In this document: piece by piece, positions 48,458 to 57,309 of the stretch
How positions within the stretch are numbered: position 1 is the stretch's first letter
Layout of the letters: every line of letters begins with the position of its first letter
Source of the DNA: Paucibacter sp. TC2R-5
GTDB taxonomy: Bacteria > Pseudomonadota > Gammaproteobacteria > Burkholderiales > Burkholderiaceae_C
Length of the DNA: 64,000 nucleotides
Direction: 5' to 3'
Assembly (NCBI RefSeq): GCF_025717605.1
Contig: NZ_JAJIRQ010000010.1
Location: 62,001 to 126,000 of the forward strand
Program-made: the position numbers and the translations under genes
Notes under the pieces: model-generated
What the model was told of the DNA's origin: nothing
Database searches by the model: none
The model's input: only the letters and a program-made list of their open reading frames with translations

Positions 48458-50048
48458 GCCTGAGCGGGCGATGACGGTGGGCGGGTCTGCGGGCCATAGT
48501 TCAGGAACGGTGGGCGGGCGCGGCTGGCTGCAGCGCTTTGTCGCCTTCTTGTTTGACAGCCTGCAAGGCCGCTTTGTGCTGGCCATGTTGGGCAGCCTGG
48601 TACTGGTGCAGCTCTTGATCAATCTGCTTTGGTACAAGCAGCTGGAGCAACGCACCACCCGGCAAACCGAGCTGGCCGCCCACCATGTTGCCAGCGGCGC
48701 ACTAGGCGCCTTGCGCGCGCTGCGTGAGCTGCCGGCCACTTACCGGCCGCTCTTGATCGAGCAGCTGCGCACCATGGGCGGCACGCGCTTTCTGGTGTTT
48801 TTCAATAACGCCGAAGTTGCAGTGCAGCCCTTGCCCGAGCAGGCCTTGGCGCGCCTGCTGGAAAATCGGGTACGCCAAGAGCTGCTCAATCAGTTGGCGC
48901 CAGGGACGCGGCTGCGCGTCACGCTGGCCTCGCCAGTGGGCTTGAAGGTCGCGCCCAGCGGGGCCTTGCTCGCCGATCTGCCCGACAGCTGGGTCGACCC
49001 CTCGCTGCTGGATGCCGAGCGCCCTGCCCCGTTCCTGGTGATTCAAGCGGAAACCGAACCCGGCCAGTGGCTCTACCTGAGCAGCGCCATGCCCGACCCC
49101 TATTTTCTGGAGCAGCTGGAATTTTTCACCTGGCAGCGGATAGTGCCGCAGTTGCTCACACTGGGCCTGGCCCTGCTGATGACGCTGATCACCGCGCGCG
49201 CCCTGACCAGCCCTTTGCGGGGCTTGAGTCGGGCGGCGGCGCGAGTCGGGCGGCGCGCCAACCCCAAGCCCTTGACCGTCACCGGCACGGCCGAAGTGCG
49301 TCGCGCGATCGAGGCCTTCAACGAGATGCAGGAGCGCATACGGCGCTACCTGAGTGACCGCGAACGGCTGTTCGCCTCGATCTCGCATGACCTGCGCACG
49401 CCCATCACCCGGCTGCGCCTGCGTAGCGAGTTACTTGACGACCTGGCCGTGCAAGATGAGTTTCATGAGGACTTGGACGAACTCGACATGATGGTCAAGA
49501 CGGCGCTGCAAATCGTCAAGGACACCGACATCCACGAGAACCGCGTGCCTGTGCGCATCGACCTGGTGCTGCAAAAAATGGTGCGCGACGCCCGCATGGC
49601 CGGGCAGCAGATAGAACTGTCGGAGCAACCCTTGACCGTCTTCGGCAAACCCTTGGCGCTCAAACGTGCCCTCGGTAATCTGATCGACAACGCGATGTTC
49701 TATGGTGCCAACGCCGGCCATACCGGACTGCACAAAGCCGAGCTCACCATGAGTGAAGGCGCGCCCGGCAGCGCCGAGCAAGGTCAGGTCTTGCTGACCG
49801 TACGCGACTTCGGGCCGGGCGTGCCCGACAGCGCTTTGGCCAAGCTGGGCCAACCCTACACCCGCCTGGCCCATGGCGCCAAGATGCGCGAGGAAGGCTT
49901 AGGGCTGGGTCTGTCCATCGTGCGCGACATCGTCGCCGACCATGGCGGCGCTTTGCGCTTTCGCAACCATCCGCAGGGCGGCTTCGAGGTGCGCGTGGCC
50001 TTGCCTGCTCACCCTGCGCCAGCAGCAACCCCCATCAACACCCCCTGA
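48447..50048 (+). CDS. Sensor histidine kinase (GtrS-like)
   Basis: 533 residues. A Gly/Ser-rich N-terminus (1-30), membrane helix 1 (about 43-62), a periplasmic sensor region of about 165 residues (63-230), helix 2 (about 231-252), HAMP, then HisKA with H314 in FASISHDLRTPITRL and a HATPase (NLIDNAMFYG, EGLGLGLSIVRDIV). The large periplasmic part could meet the binding protein encoded two genes upstream or bind a sugar acid directly, as GtrS does. Its start overlaps the regulator by 11 bases and its TGA shares bases with the halogenase ATG (TGATG), so all four genes are one translational unit. Confidence 0.9.
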   Translation: MRREPERAMTVGGSAGHSSGTVGGRGWLQRFVAFLFDSLQGRFVLAMLGSLVLVQLLINLLWYKQLEQRTTRQTELAAHHVASGALGALRALRELPATYRPLLIEQLRTMGGTRFLVFFNNAEVAVQPLPEQALARLLENRVRQELLNQLAPGTRLRVTLASPVGLKVAPSGALLADLPDSWVDPSLLDAERPAPFLVIQAETEPGQWLYLSSAMPDPYFLEQLEFFTWQRIVPQLLTLGLALLMTLITARALTSPLRGLSRAAARVGRRANPKPLTVTGTAEVRRAIEAFNEMQERIRRYLSDRERLFASISHDLRTPITRLRLRSELLDDLAVQDEFHEDLDELDMMVKTALQIVKDTDIHENRVPVRIDLVLQKMVRDARMAGQQIELSEQPLTVFGKPLALKRALGNLIDNAMFYGANAGHTGLHKAELTMSEGAPGSAEQGQVLLTVRDFGPGVPDSALAKLGQPYTRLAHGAKMREEGLGLGLSIVRDIVADHGGALRFRNHPQGGFEVRVALPAHPAPAATPINTP

Positions 50049-51574
50049 TGCAGCACCAAGCTCCCCAAGAAATCGTCATCATCGGCGGCGGCACGGCCGG
50101 CTGGATGGCAGCCAATCTGCTGGCCCATCAATGGCGCAGCCATGGCACCCAGATCACGCTGATCGAGTCCAGCGACATCGGCATCATCGGCGTCGGCGAA
50201 GGCTCCACGCCCTATTTGCGCCAGTTCTTCCACCGCCTTGGGATTCAAGAAAGCGAATGGATGCCGGCCTGCAACGCCACGTACAAATGCGGCATCAGGT
50301 TCCCGGGCTGGTCGACACAGCCGGGCTACGAGCAATATGTGCACCCCTTCTTCAATCAAGAAGACCTGAAGGTGGGCAGCGAGCTTTTCACCAACGCCCG
50401 GCTGCGCCGGCGCGGCACGGCGGCGCAAGCCAACCCGCAGGACTTCTTCATCGCCGCCGAGCTGGCCAGGCAGCGCAAGGCGCCGTTCTATCTGCCGCGC
50501 AGCGATGGCCGCCCCGCTCCGGCGACCGACTATGCCTACCACTTCGACTCCGGCCTGCTGGGCGCCTTCCTGAAAAGCCATGCCGCCAAACTCGGCGTTA
50601 AACATCAGCTCGACACCGTGGCAAGGGTAGAGCTGAGCGAGACGGGCGACATCGCGCGCCTGCTGATGCACAGCGGCGCCATCGTTAAGGCCGAGCTCTT
50701 TCTCGACTGCAGCGGCTTCAAAGGGCTCTTGATCAACGAAGCGCTGGGCGAGCCCTTTGTTTCCTTCAAAGACAATCTTTTCAACGACCGCGCCATCGCC
50801 ATCCCCAGCAGCTTGAACGAGGAAGAAGACATCCCGTCCGAAACCACGTCCACCGCCCTGCGCAACGGCTGGGTCTGGCAGATTCCACTCAGCAGCCGCT
50901 ATGGCAATGGTTATGTCTACGCCTCAGACTTTGCCAGCCCCGAGCAGGCCGAGACCGAGCTGCGCCAGCATCTGGGTGCGGCCGCACACAACAAGGAAGC
51001 GCGCCACCTGAAGATGCGGGTGGGCCGGGTCGAGCAACATTGGCGCAACAACTGCCTGGCCATAGGCTTGTCGCAAGGCTTTATCGAGCCGCTGGAAGCC
51101 ACCGCCTTGATGCTGATTCAGTTCTCGGTGGATCTTTTCATTGACCAGATGGAAGCGAGCCAGTTCAGCCGCAGCCGCCAAGCGCAATTCAATCGGCGCA
51201 TCAATCAAATGTTCGAAGGTGTGCGCGACTATGTGGTGGGCCACTATCAGCTCAATACGCGCCATGACAGCGACTACTGGCGCGCTAATCGCGCGCATCG
51301 CCATATCTCAGACCGACTGGCCAGTATTTTGGAAGTCTGGGATCAGGGCGGTGACTTCGAGGCTGAACTGACTCGGCATGGCGAGGCCTTGATGTATATC
51401 CGGCCGTCTTGGTATTGTTTATTGGCCGGCATGGGTCGCTTTCCGGCGGATCTGAAGCCTCTGAGCACTGCTCAGCGACAAGAGCTCATGAGCGCTGAAC
51501 AAGCGCGCGCCGCCCTGACAGACACGGTGACGCAGTTCTACGGACACCGTCAGTATTTGCAACTGCTGAAGTAG
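50048..51574 (+). CDS. Flavin-dependent 'tryptophan halogenase' family protein
   Basis: 508 residues. FAD motif GGGTAGWMAANLL (13-25), GVGEGSTP (49-55). Catalytic Lys K80 in ACNATYKCGIRF, which carries chloramine or guides HOCl in known enzymes, and Glu E350 in GFIEPLEATALM; the family signature W275-V-W277-Q-I-P280 is intact. So it should be an active flavin halogenase, needing a partner flavin reductase that is not in the window. Many such proteins of Caulobacter, Xanthomonas and Shewanella sit beside TonB-dependent receptors of sugar clusters with unknown substrates; true free tryptophan is not implied. Here it is coupled to a sensor kinase, and a sugar permease and receptor face it. Confidence 0.92.
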   Translation: MQHQAPQEIVIIGGGTAGWMAANLLAHQWRSHGTQITLIESSDIGIIGVGEGSTPYLRQFFHRLGIQESEWMPACNATYKCGIRFPGWSTQPGYEQYVHPFFNQEDLKVGSELFTNARLRRRGTAAQANPQDFFIAAELARQRKAPFYLPRSDGRPAPATDYAYHFDSGLLGAFLKSHAAKLGVKHQLDTVARVELSETGDIARLLMHSGAIVKAELFLDCSGFKGLLINEALGEPFVSFKDNLFNDRAIAIPSSLNEEEDIPSETTSTALRNGWVWQIPLSSRYGNGYVYASDFASPEQAETELRQHLGAAAHNKEARHLKMRVGRVEQHWRNNCLAIGLSQGFIEPLEATALMLIQFSVDLFIDQMEASQFSRSRQAQFNRRINQMFEGVRDYVVGHYQLNTRHDSDYWRANRAHRHISDRLASILEVWDQGGDFEAELTRHGEALMYIRPSWYCLLAGMGRFPADLKPLSTAQRQELMSAEQARAALTDTVTQFYGHRQYLQLLK

Positions 51575-51594
51575 GCGAAAGCGAGCGCGCAAAA

Positions 51595-51636
51595 GCAAAA
51601 CGCCGCAAAACACAATAAAGGCCTGCGGCGTTTTGC
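51595..51636. terminator. Bidirectional terminator between halogenase and sugar permease
   Basis: Perfect 13-bp arms GCAAAACGCCGCA and TGCGGCGTTTTGC with T/A runs inside the stem, placed between convergent stops. Confidence 0.7.
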
Positions 51637-51650
51637 GGGGCTGTCTAGGC

Positions 51651-52982
51651 CTACTTCCAGCGCCGCATCTTGTGACCCACCAACGCATAGAACAGGATCA
51701 GGCCGTAGCAGGGCAGCATCACCCAGTATGCGGCCTGTGAGTTGCCTGCATCGGAGAAATGTCCGTACAACATGGGCAATAAAGCGCCACCGGCAATGCC
51801 CATGATCAGCAGGGCGGAGCCGGCTGCCGTGTACTTGCCAAGGCCTTCCAGCGCCAGCGGCCACAACGATGGCCAAACCAAGGCATTGGCAAAACCCAGC
51901 AGGGCCAAAAACATCACCGTGTTGGGCACCACCGGCACGCCGGCCCAGCCGAGCAGCGCTTGCGAGAGGCTGGTATCGGTGCTTGAGCTCATGATGATGC
52001 CGGCCGTAAACGCGATACCGCTGAGCGCAGACATGAGTAAAGCCGCCTTTTGCGACATCAGCTTGGGGATGGTCAGCACACCTAAGCAATAGCCCAAGAC
52101 CATGAAACCCATGGTGTAAGAGGTCAGCACGGCAAAGTTTTTGACGCCGAGAGTTTGGCCGTAAAGCCCAATCGTGTCGCCGGCAATCACCTCAACACCG
52201 ACATAGGCGAACAGCGCCAGCGCGCCCAGCACCACCTGCGGAAACTGGAACACGCCAAACCGGTCGACCTCGGTCTGCGTGCCCTCTTCGTCAAGCGACA
52301 ACTCGGGCAAAGAGGAGAAGTGAACGACGACCATAAAGCACAGCAAGACCGCCGCCATCACGGCATAGGGGAATACCAGCCGTACAGACAAGTCAGCACG
52401 GACCTGCGCGCGCGCGCCAGCATCCAGCGCCGCCAGTGCCGCTTCGGAGTGCATGTCTATGCCTGACAACATCACCGCCGCAAACACCAAGGGCACAACG
52501 ATGCCCGCCCCCTTGTTGAACAGGCCCATGATGCTGATGCGGGTGGCCGCACTCTCACGCGGGCCGATACAGACGATATAGGGATTGATGGCCGTCTGCA
52601 TCAGCGTCATACCGGTGGCCAGCGTGAACAGCGCCAGCAAGAAGATGCCGTAATAGCTGGACTTGGCAGCCGGAATGAACAGCATCGCGCCCACAGCCAT
52701 AACGCCAAGCCCCACTGTCATGCCGTTCTTGTAGCCGATGCGGCTGAGCACGGCGGCCGAGGGCAAGGCCATCACCGTGTAGGCAATGTAGAAGGCGAAG
52801 GTCACCCATAGCGCCTGGAAGTTATTCAGATCGCAGACGATCTTCAGAAAGGGAATGAGCGAGCCATTCAACCAGGTCACAAAACCGAGGATGAAGAACA
52901 TCAGCCCGATGAAGAGCATGGGCAGCAAGACGCTGGGCGCCCGGCTGACCTTTTGGACATTGGTGTTCATGACGGAATCCAT
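51651..52982 (-). CDS. FucP/GluP-type sugar MFS permease
   Basis: 443 residues from the ATG at 52980-52982, with AGGAG upstream; an ATG four codons on is an alternative. Twelve membrane helices. Family pattern: MLFIGLMFFILGFVTWLNGSLIPFLK at the start (residues about 20-45), SRIGYKNGMTVGL between helices 2 and 3, TGMTLMQTAINPYI, and late GFANALVWPSLWPLAL and MGIAGGALLPMLYG. Proton symport of fucose, glucose or galactose in relatives. It lies downstream of the TonB-dependent receptor on the same strand with a terminator between them, so it may be partly co-expressed. Together they could bring a sugar across both membranes. Confidence 0.92.
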   Translation of the reverse strand: MDSVMNTNVQKVSRAPSVLLPMLFIGLMFFILGFVTWLNGSLIPFLKIVCDLNNFQALWVTFAFYIAYTVMALPSAAVLSRIGYKNGMTVGLGVMAVGAMLFIPAAKSSYYGIFLLALFTLATGMTLMQTAINPYIVCIGPRESAATRISIMGLFNKGAGIVVPLVFAAVMLSGIDMHSEAALAALDAGARAQVRADLSVRLVFPYAVMAAVLLCFMVVVHFSSLPELSLDEEGTQTEVDRFGVFQFPQVVLGALALFAYVGVEVIAGDTIGLYGQTLGVKNFAVLTSYTMGFMVLGYCLGVLTIPKLMSQKAALLMSALSGIAFTAGIIMSSSTDTSLSQALLGWAGVPVVPNTVMFLALLGFANALVWPSLWPLALEGLGKYTAAGSALLIMGIAGGALLPMLYGHFSDAGNSQAAYWVMLPCYGLILFYALVGHKMRRWK

Positions 52983-53038
52983 AAATTTCAAACACTCCTG
53001 CCCCAACACCTGCCGCTAAAGTGCTTGGGCGTGGGCGA

Positions 53039-53073
53039 GAAAAAAAGCCTCCCTGAGGACGGGGAGGCTTTTT
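53039..53073 (-). terminator. Hairpin terminator between receptor and permease
   Basis: AAAAAGCCTCCC / GGGGAGGCTTTTT stem with loop TGAGGAC. It can act in both directions; on the minus strand it ends or attenuates the receptor transcript before the permease gene. Confidence 0.8.
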
Positions 53074-53122
53074 CATTGATGCGATCCCTTGAGACTCTGG
53101 GACCGCGACTAGCCGGTTCCCG

Positions 53123-55762
53123 TCAGAACTTGGCGCGCAGACCGACGCTGTAACGAGCGCCGTTTTCATACAGTCCGATCGGGACACCATCCGATGTATT
53201 GGTTTTCACCAATTCATTGTTCAGATTCACGCCCGTTGCAAACAAGCTCAGCTTTGGCGTGATATCCCAACTCGCTGTCGCATCCCACTGGCCGTAAGCA
53301 CTGTTGATATTCTGGCCACCGGAGTCAAGGTCGCCATAGGACTTGGAGCGGTAGTTATAAGAAACGCGCAGGCTGATACCGTTCTTTTCGTAATAGCCAC
53401 TGAGGTTGAACTGGTCACGGGAGTTCCCCACAACATTGAGTTTTGGATCACTTGGCTTTGCCTTGCCTGGCACGGCATCGGTAAAGGTGTAGTTAGCGAC
53501 CGCACCGAAACCGGTATTACCGAAGGGCTGCTGCCATTGCAGCTCAAAGCCCTTGATGTCGGCGCCGTTGTCGGCGTTATAAGGGCGTTGAACGTCGAAG
53601 GTCTTCCCGCCAATGACTTCCTTCGTATATTGCTTGTAGGCGAAGGTGTCGAGCTTCTTTATAAACGCAGTAGCTGCAATAACCGCCGCATCGTCAAAAT
53701 ACCATTCGGCGCCAATTTCGGCTTGATTCGCATGAATCGGCTTCAAGAATGGATTTCCTGCCTTACCTTTTGTCAGCACGGTGCCGTCAGGCGTAAAGCC
53801 AGGGCTTAGCAAATCAAAGGAGTGTCGCGCCATCACCTTTGAAACAGCACCTCGGATAATGACTTTCTTGCTCAGGTCATAGGCGACATTGAGGTTTGGC
53901 AACACATCGTTATAGTCATTATTCAAGACAACGTGTTCAAACTTCTCACTCGCATTGACAATATTGCCTTCCGAAGTCTGCTTTGTCTTCACAAAGCGTA
54001 CGCCCACATCGCCACGCAATTTATCTACTGCAAAATCACCCTTGACATAGGCCGCAGAGATTTTTTCGTTGATCTTGTAGTTTGAACCCAATAGTGGCGC
54101 GTAGACCATCACCTTGTCGTACATCGGGATGGCCTTGCTGGCGACCAAACCGTCATCAAACCATGCATATTGGGTCAAGGTGCCTGATGTAGCGCCCGCT
54201 TGGCTCAACATCGGCGATGGGCCGGTGGACAAGTCGGCCAGGGAAAAAGGCTTCCAATCGGGCGACTTGGTATTGGTCACACCTTGGATGCGGGTGTTTT
54301 CAAGCGTGTTGTCGCGGAACTTCGCACCGACGCTGACCGCATTGAAGAACGGCGTCGTCAAATCAAAAACCAGATCGCCTTGAACATAGTTCTCCTTGCC
54401 CTTCATTTCACGCGTGCGGTCATCACCGCCCTGCAGGGTCAAGACTTTCGGATCAAGCGGATTGATGTCGAGATACTTGACGCCGTACTTGTCTTTCGCC
54501 AGGTCCAGTTGAACGCGAGAATCGCCAGTCATCCAGAAGTGACGATCATGCGTGCTGCCGCCCGAGCTTGACGTCGTGCCGACCTGCCCGTGAGCCTTCC
54601 AGTTGTTACCTTGGTAACTGCCGTCCAGGTCCAGCACGTCCGACTTCATGAAGGACTCACGATAAATTGGCTCGAACGAGACACCACCCACCTTGGGCAA
54701 TATGCCGCCGACCAGGGCTTTCTTTCCATTCGCCGTGCTGATGAACTTTGGATCAACGACGTTGATAACGCCGTTCGCGTCCTGCAAACCATCCGCTTGC
54801 CACAGGTAGTTTTGATTGCTGTTGTCCATCTTCATGTCTGAATTCATGTAATTCAGAATGATGTCGGCCTCGCGCACGGGCTTGAATTCCAGCGCAATAT
54901 TGGCGGTGGTGCGCTCGCGGTCCTGGCGGAAGATGGCAGAACCACCACCCCAGGAGGCATAGGCATCGGTCTTGACGCCGTTTTGGTCCACTACGGGCGT
55001 GGTGCTGCCTGCACCAAAAGTTTCCAGGCCGTCGCGGCGCATCGTGCGGGTCTGCCGGTTGACGGCCACCATCACACCGAAGGTCTTGTCGTCGTTCTTC
55101 CAGTTAAGCAGGCCCGACAACTGAGGGTCGGTCTTGGCGGGCAGCTTGCTGTAGATGGCCTCAACGCCGACTTGTGCGGTGAGCTGATCCTTGAAGTCCA
55201 GCGGCTTGCGTGTCTTGACGTTCACCAAACCACCAATGCTGCCTTCGTCTTGGTCGGCAGACGGGCTCTTGTAGACATTGATGCTGCCGACGATTTCGGA
55301 CGGCAAGATGTCGTAGTTGAAACTGCGGGTTTGCGGCTCATTCAGCCACCATTCGCTTGATGAAACCGCTTGCCCATTGAGCTGGGTCATGTTCAGGCTC
55401 TTGTCGGTGCCACGCACAAAAATCGCCTTGCCTTCACCCCAGGTGCGGTCCACCGAGATACCGGGCACGCGCTGCAGCGAGTCGGCCACGTTACGGTCAG
55501 GGAACTTGCCCACATCTTCCGAGCGGATCGAATCAACGATGGCGTTCTGCTCGCGCTTCTCCGACAGATTGCGCTGCAGCGTGGCACGCACGCCGCGAAT
55601 CTCAACCGTTTCCAGCTCGGCATTCTTGCCCGCTTGAGCTGTCGTTGCGGCAGCGGCTTGAGGGGCTTCGTCAGCGGCGCTGGCGTTGTGAAACGCCGTG
55701 GCGCCCAACATCAGGCTGATAAGGCTGGGCAGAAGTTTCTGCTTGAAAAGGGGCTGGGACAT
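53123..55762 (-). CDS. TonB-dependent receptor, Xanthomonas/Caulobacter type
   Basis: 879 residues from the ATG at 55760-55762, with GGAG seven bases upstream. Signal peptide (LPSLISLMLGATAFHNASA). The plug contains VEIRGVRATLQRNLSEKR, SIRSEDVGKFPDRNVADSLQ, RVPGISVDRTWGEG, LNGQAVSSSEWW and GSIGGLVNVKTRKP, the signature of the 'TonB-Xanth-Caul' group, which takes up carbohydrates in many aquatic bacteria. The barrel ends YSVGLRAKF with a terminal Phe. Part of the sugar locus with the FucP permease, halogenase and sensor genes. Substrate unknown; no glycosidase lies nearby. Confidence 0.92.
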   Translation of the reverse strand: MSQPLFKQKLLPSLISLMLGATAFHNASAADEAPQAAAATTAQAGKNAELETVEIRGVRATLQRNLSEKREQNAIVDSIRSEDVGKFPDRNVADSLQRVPGISVDRTWGEGKAIFVRGTDKSLNMTQLNGQAVSSSEWWLNEPQTRSFNYDILPSEIVGSINVYKSPSADQDEGSIGGLVNVKTRKPLDFKDQLTAQVGVEAIYSKLPAKTDPQLSGLLNWKNDDKTFGVMVAVNRQTRTMRRDGLETFGAGSTTPVVDQNGVKTDAYASWGGGSAIFRQDRERTTANIALEFKPVREADIILNYMNSDMKMDNSNQNYLWQADGLQDANGVINVVDPKFISTANGKKALVGGILPKVGGVSFEPIYRESFMKSDVLDLDGSYQGNNWKAHGQVGTTSSSGGSTHDRHFWMTGDSRVQLDLAKDKYGVKYLDINPLDPKVLTLQGGDDRTREMKGKENYVQGDLVFDLTTPFFNAVSVGAKFRDNTLENTRIQGVTNTKSPDWKPFSLADLSTGPSPMLSQAGATSGTLTQYAWFDDGLVASKAIPMYDKVMVYAPLLGSNYKINEKISAAYVKGDFAVDKLRGDVGVRFVKTKQTSEGNIVNASEKFEHVVLNNDYNDVLPNLNVAYDLSKKVIIRGAVSKVMARHSFDLLSPGFTPDGTVLTKGKAGNPFLKPIHANQAEIGAEWYFDDAAVIAATAFIKKLDTFAYKQYTKEVIGGKTFDVQRPYNADNGADIKGFELQWQQPFGNTGFGAVANYTFTDAVPGKAKPSDPKLNVVGNSRDQFNLSGYYEKNGISLRVSYNYRSKSYGDLDSGGQNINSAYGQWDATASWDITPKLSLFATGVNLNNELVKTNTSDGVPIGLYENGARYSVGLRAKF

Positions 55763-55932
55763 GGGTTGGCTCCGTTTGAATTTGTGGACGAAGGGATTTG
55801 GATAAATCAGTTCGAGGCCGCAATTTAGCGGCTCAAGCGGGCCTTGGCGCATGGCGTTGCGTTTTGTTGGACTTCATTGCAGCCAAGTTACAAAGCCAGC
55901 CGGCAGCGCAAGATTGGGACCTGCGCGGGTGC

Positions 55933-55966
55933 GGGTAGACCCTGATCTCCCGATCAGGGTCTACCC
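55933..55966. repeat. 15-bp perfect inverted repeat between fahA and the receptor
   Basis: GGGTAGACCCTGATC, loop TCCC, GATCAGGGTCTACCC. It is 14 bases after the fahA stop and 170 bp before the receptor start. No T-run follows on the minus strand. It could be a terminator of fahA without a T-run, an operator or a mobile palindrome. Confidence 0.65.
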
Positions 55967-55980
55967 TTGTTACGGCAAAT

Positions 55981-57309
55981 TCAGACTTGCGGCGCGGGCA
56001 CGATGGTGGCCGAACATTCGCCAAAACCGATGCGGCGGGCACCGTCTTTCGACGCAAAGGCGCGCAGGCTGACGCAGTCGCCGTCGGCCAAGAATGCACG
56101 CGTCTCGCCGTTAGGCAAGCCCAGGCTTTGTTTGCCACCCAAGGACAGCTCCAACATCGAGCCGCCTTCGCTGGCCTCGGGGCCCGACTGGGTGCCCGTG
56201 CCGAGCAGATCACCGGGCTGCAGATTGCAGCCATTGCTGGCGTGGTGCGTCAGCATCTGCGCCAAGGTCCAATAGGCATGCTTGAAGTTGGAGCGCATCA
56301 AGCGCGTTGCCGGCTCACCAGCGGCACGCATGGTCTCGGTCTGCAACCAAACCTCCAGCTCGATCTCATAGCCGCCCTCGCTGCGGTTTTTGTCCGAGTC
56401 GAGGTAAGGCAGCGGCTGCGGATCACTGGCTGGATGGGCAAAGGCAATGCGAAAGGGCTCCAACGCGTCCATGGAGACGATCCAGGGCGAGATCGTGGTG
56501 GCGAAGTTCTTGGCCAGGAAAGGGCCCAGCGGCTGGTACTCCCAGCCCTGCATATCGCGGGCCGACCAGTCGTTCAGCAAGGTCACGCCGAACATATGCT
56601 CGTCCGCGTCGGCCATCGGAATAGGCTCTCCGAGGGCATTGCCGCCGGCCACAAACAGACCCAGCTCCAACTCATGATCAAGGCGCTTACAGGCTGCGCG
56701 TACCGGCACTTCGGCGCCCGGCGGCATCAACTGACCCAAAGGGCGGCGCACGGTGCTGCCGCTGACCCCGATCGAGCTGCTGCGGCCGTGATAGCCGATG
56801 GGCACCCATTTGTAGTTGGGCAGCAATGGGTTGTCTGGGCGGAACAGTTTGCCCACCGTGGTGGCGTGGTGAATGCCGGTGTAGAAATCGGTGTAGTCGC
56901 CGATGCGGCAGGGCACAGCCATCTGGGCCTGCGCTTGCGGCAGCAAGCAGGCTGTCAGTGCAGACTGCTGCTTAGAGCCTTCGGCCAAAGCGTCGAACAA
57001 GGCATGCCGTACGAGCCGGCGCTTGGAAGCGCTTTGGGCCATGAAGCTGTTCAAGTCGCCGTCGGCCAAGGGCTGCAGCAGAACCTGCACGGCCGAGCTC
57101 CAGCGCCCTGCACTCGCGGCCAGTCGCAGATCAAGGATTTGATCGCCAATGGCGATGCCAACGCGGGCACTCTCGTTCGAGCCGGCGCGGCGGAACAGAC
57201 CGTAGGGCAGGTTCTGCAGCGGGAAGTCGGTGCCAGCCAGATTGGCGCTGGCGACAAAACTTTGCGCTTCTGGGTTGTGGGTGTGGTCAAGCAGGCTCAT
57301 GGCATTCAT
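55981..57309 (-). CDS. fahA: Fumarylacetoacetase
   Basis: 442 residues. Last step of tyrosine/phenylalanine breakdown: fumarylacetoacetate to fumarate and acetoacetate. Evidence: [20 protein letters not shown] with the catalytic His and metal Asp, [52 protein letters not shown] and the C-terminal [12 protein letters not shown]. The start overlaps the hmgA stop (ATGA, 57306-57309), so it is translated with it. Length is close to the eukaryotic-type enzyme, as is usual for the proteobacterial hmg cluster. Confidence 0.96.
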   Translation of the reverse strand: MNAMSLLDHTHNPEAQSFVASANLAGTDFPLQNLPYGLFRRAGSNESARVGIAIGDQILDLRLAASAGRWSSAVQVLLQPLADGDLNSFMAQSASKRRLVRHALFDALAEGSKQQSALTACLLPQAQAQMAVPCRIGDYTDFYTGIHHATTVGKLFRPDNPLLPNYKWVPIGYHGRSSSIGVSGSTVRRPLGQLMPPGAEVPVRAACKRLDHELELGLFVAGGNALGEPIPMADADEHMFGVTLLNDWSARDMQGWEYQPLGPFLAKNFATTISPWIVSMDALEPFRIAFAHPASDPQPLPYLDSDKNRSEGGYEIELEVWLQTETMRAAGEPATRLMRSNFKHAYWTLAQMLTHHASNGCNLQPGDLLGTGTQSGPEASEGGSMLELSLGGKQSLGLPNGETRAFLADGDCVSLRAFASKDGARRIGFGECSATIVPAPQV

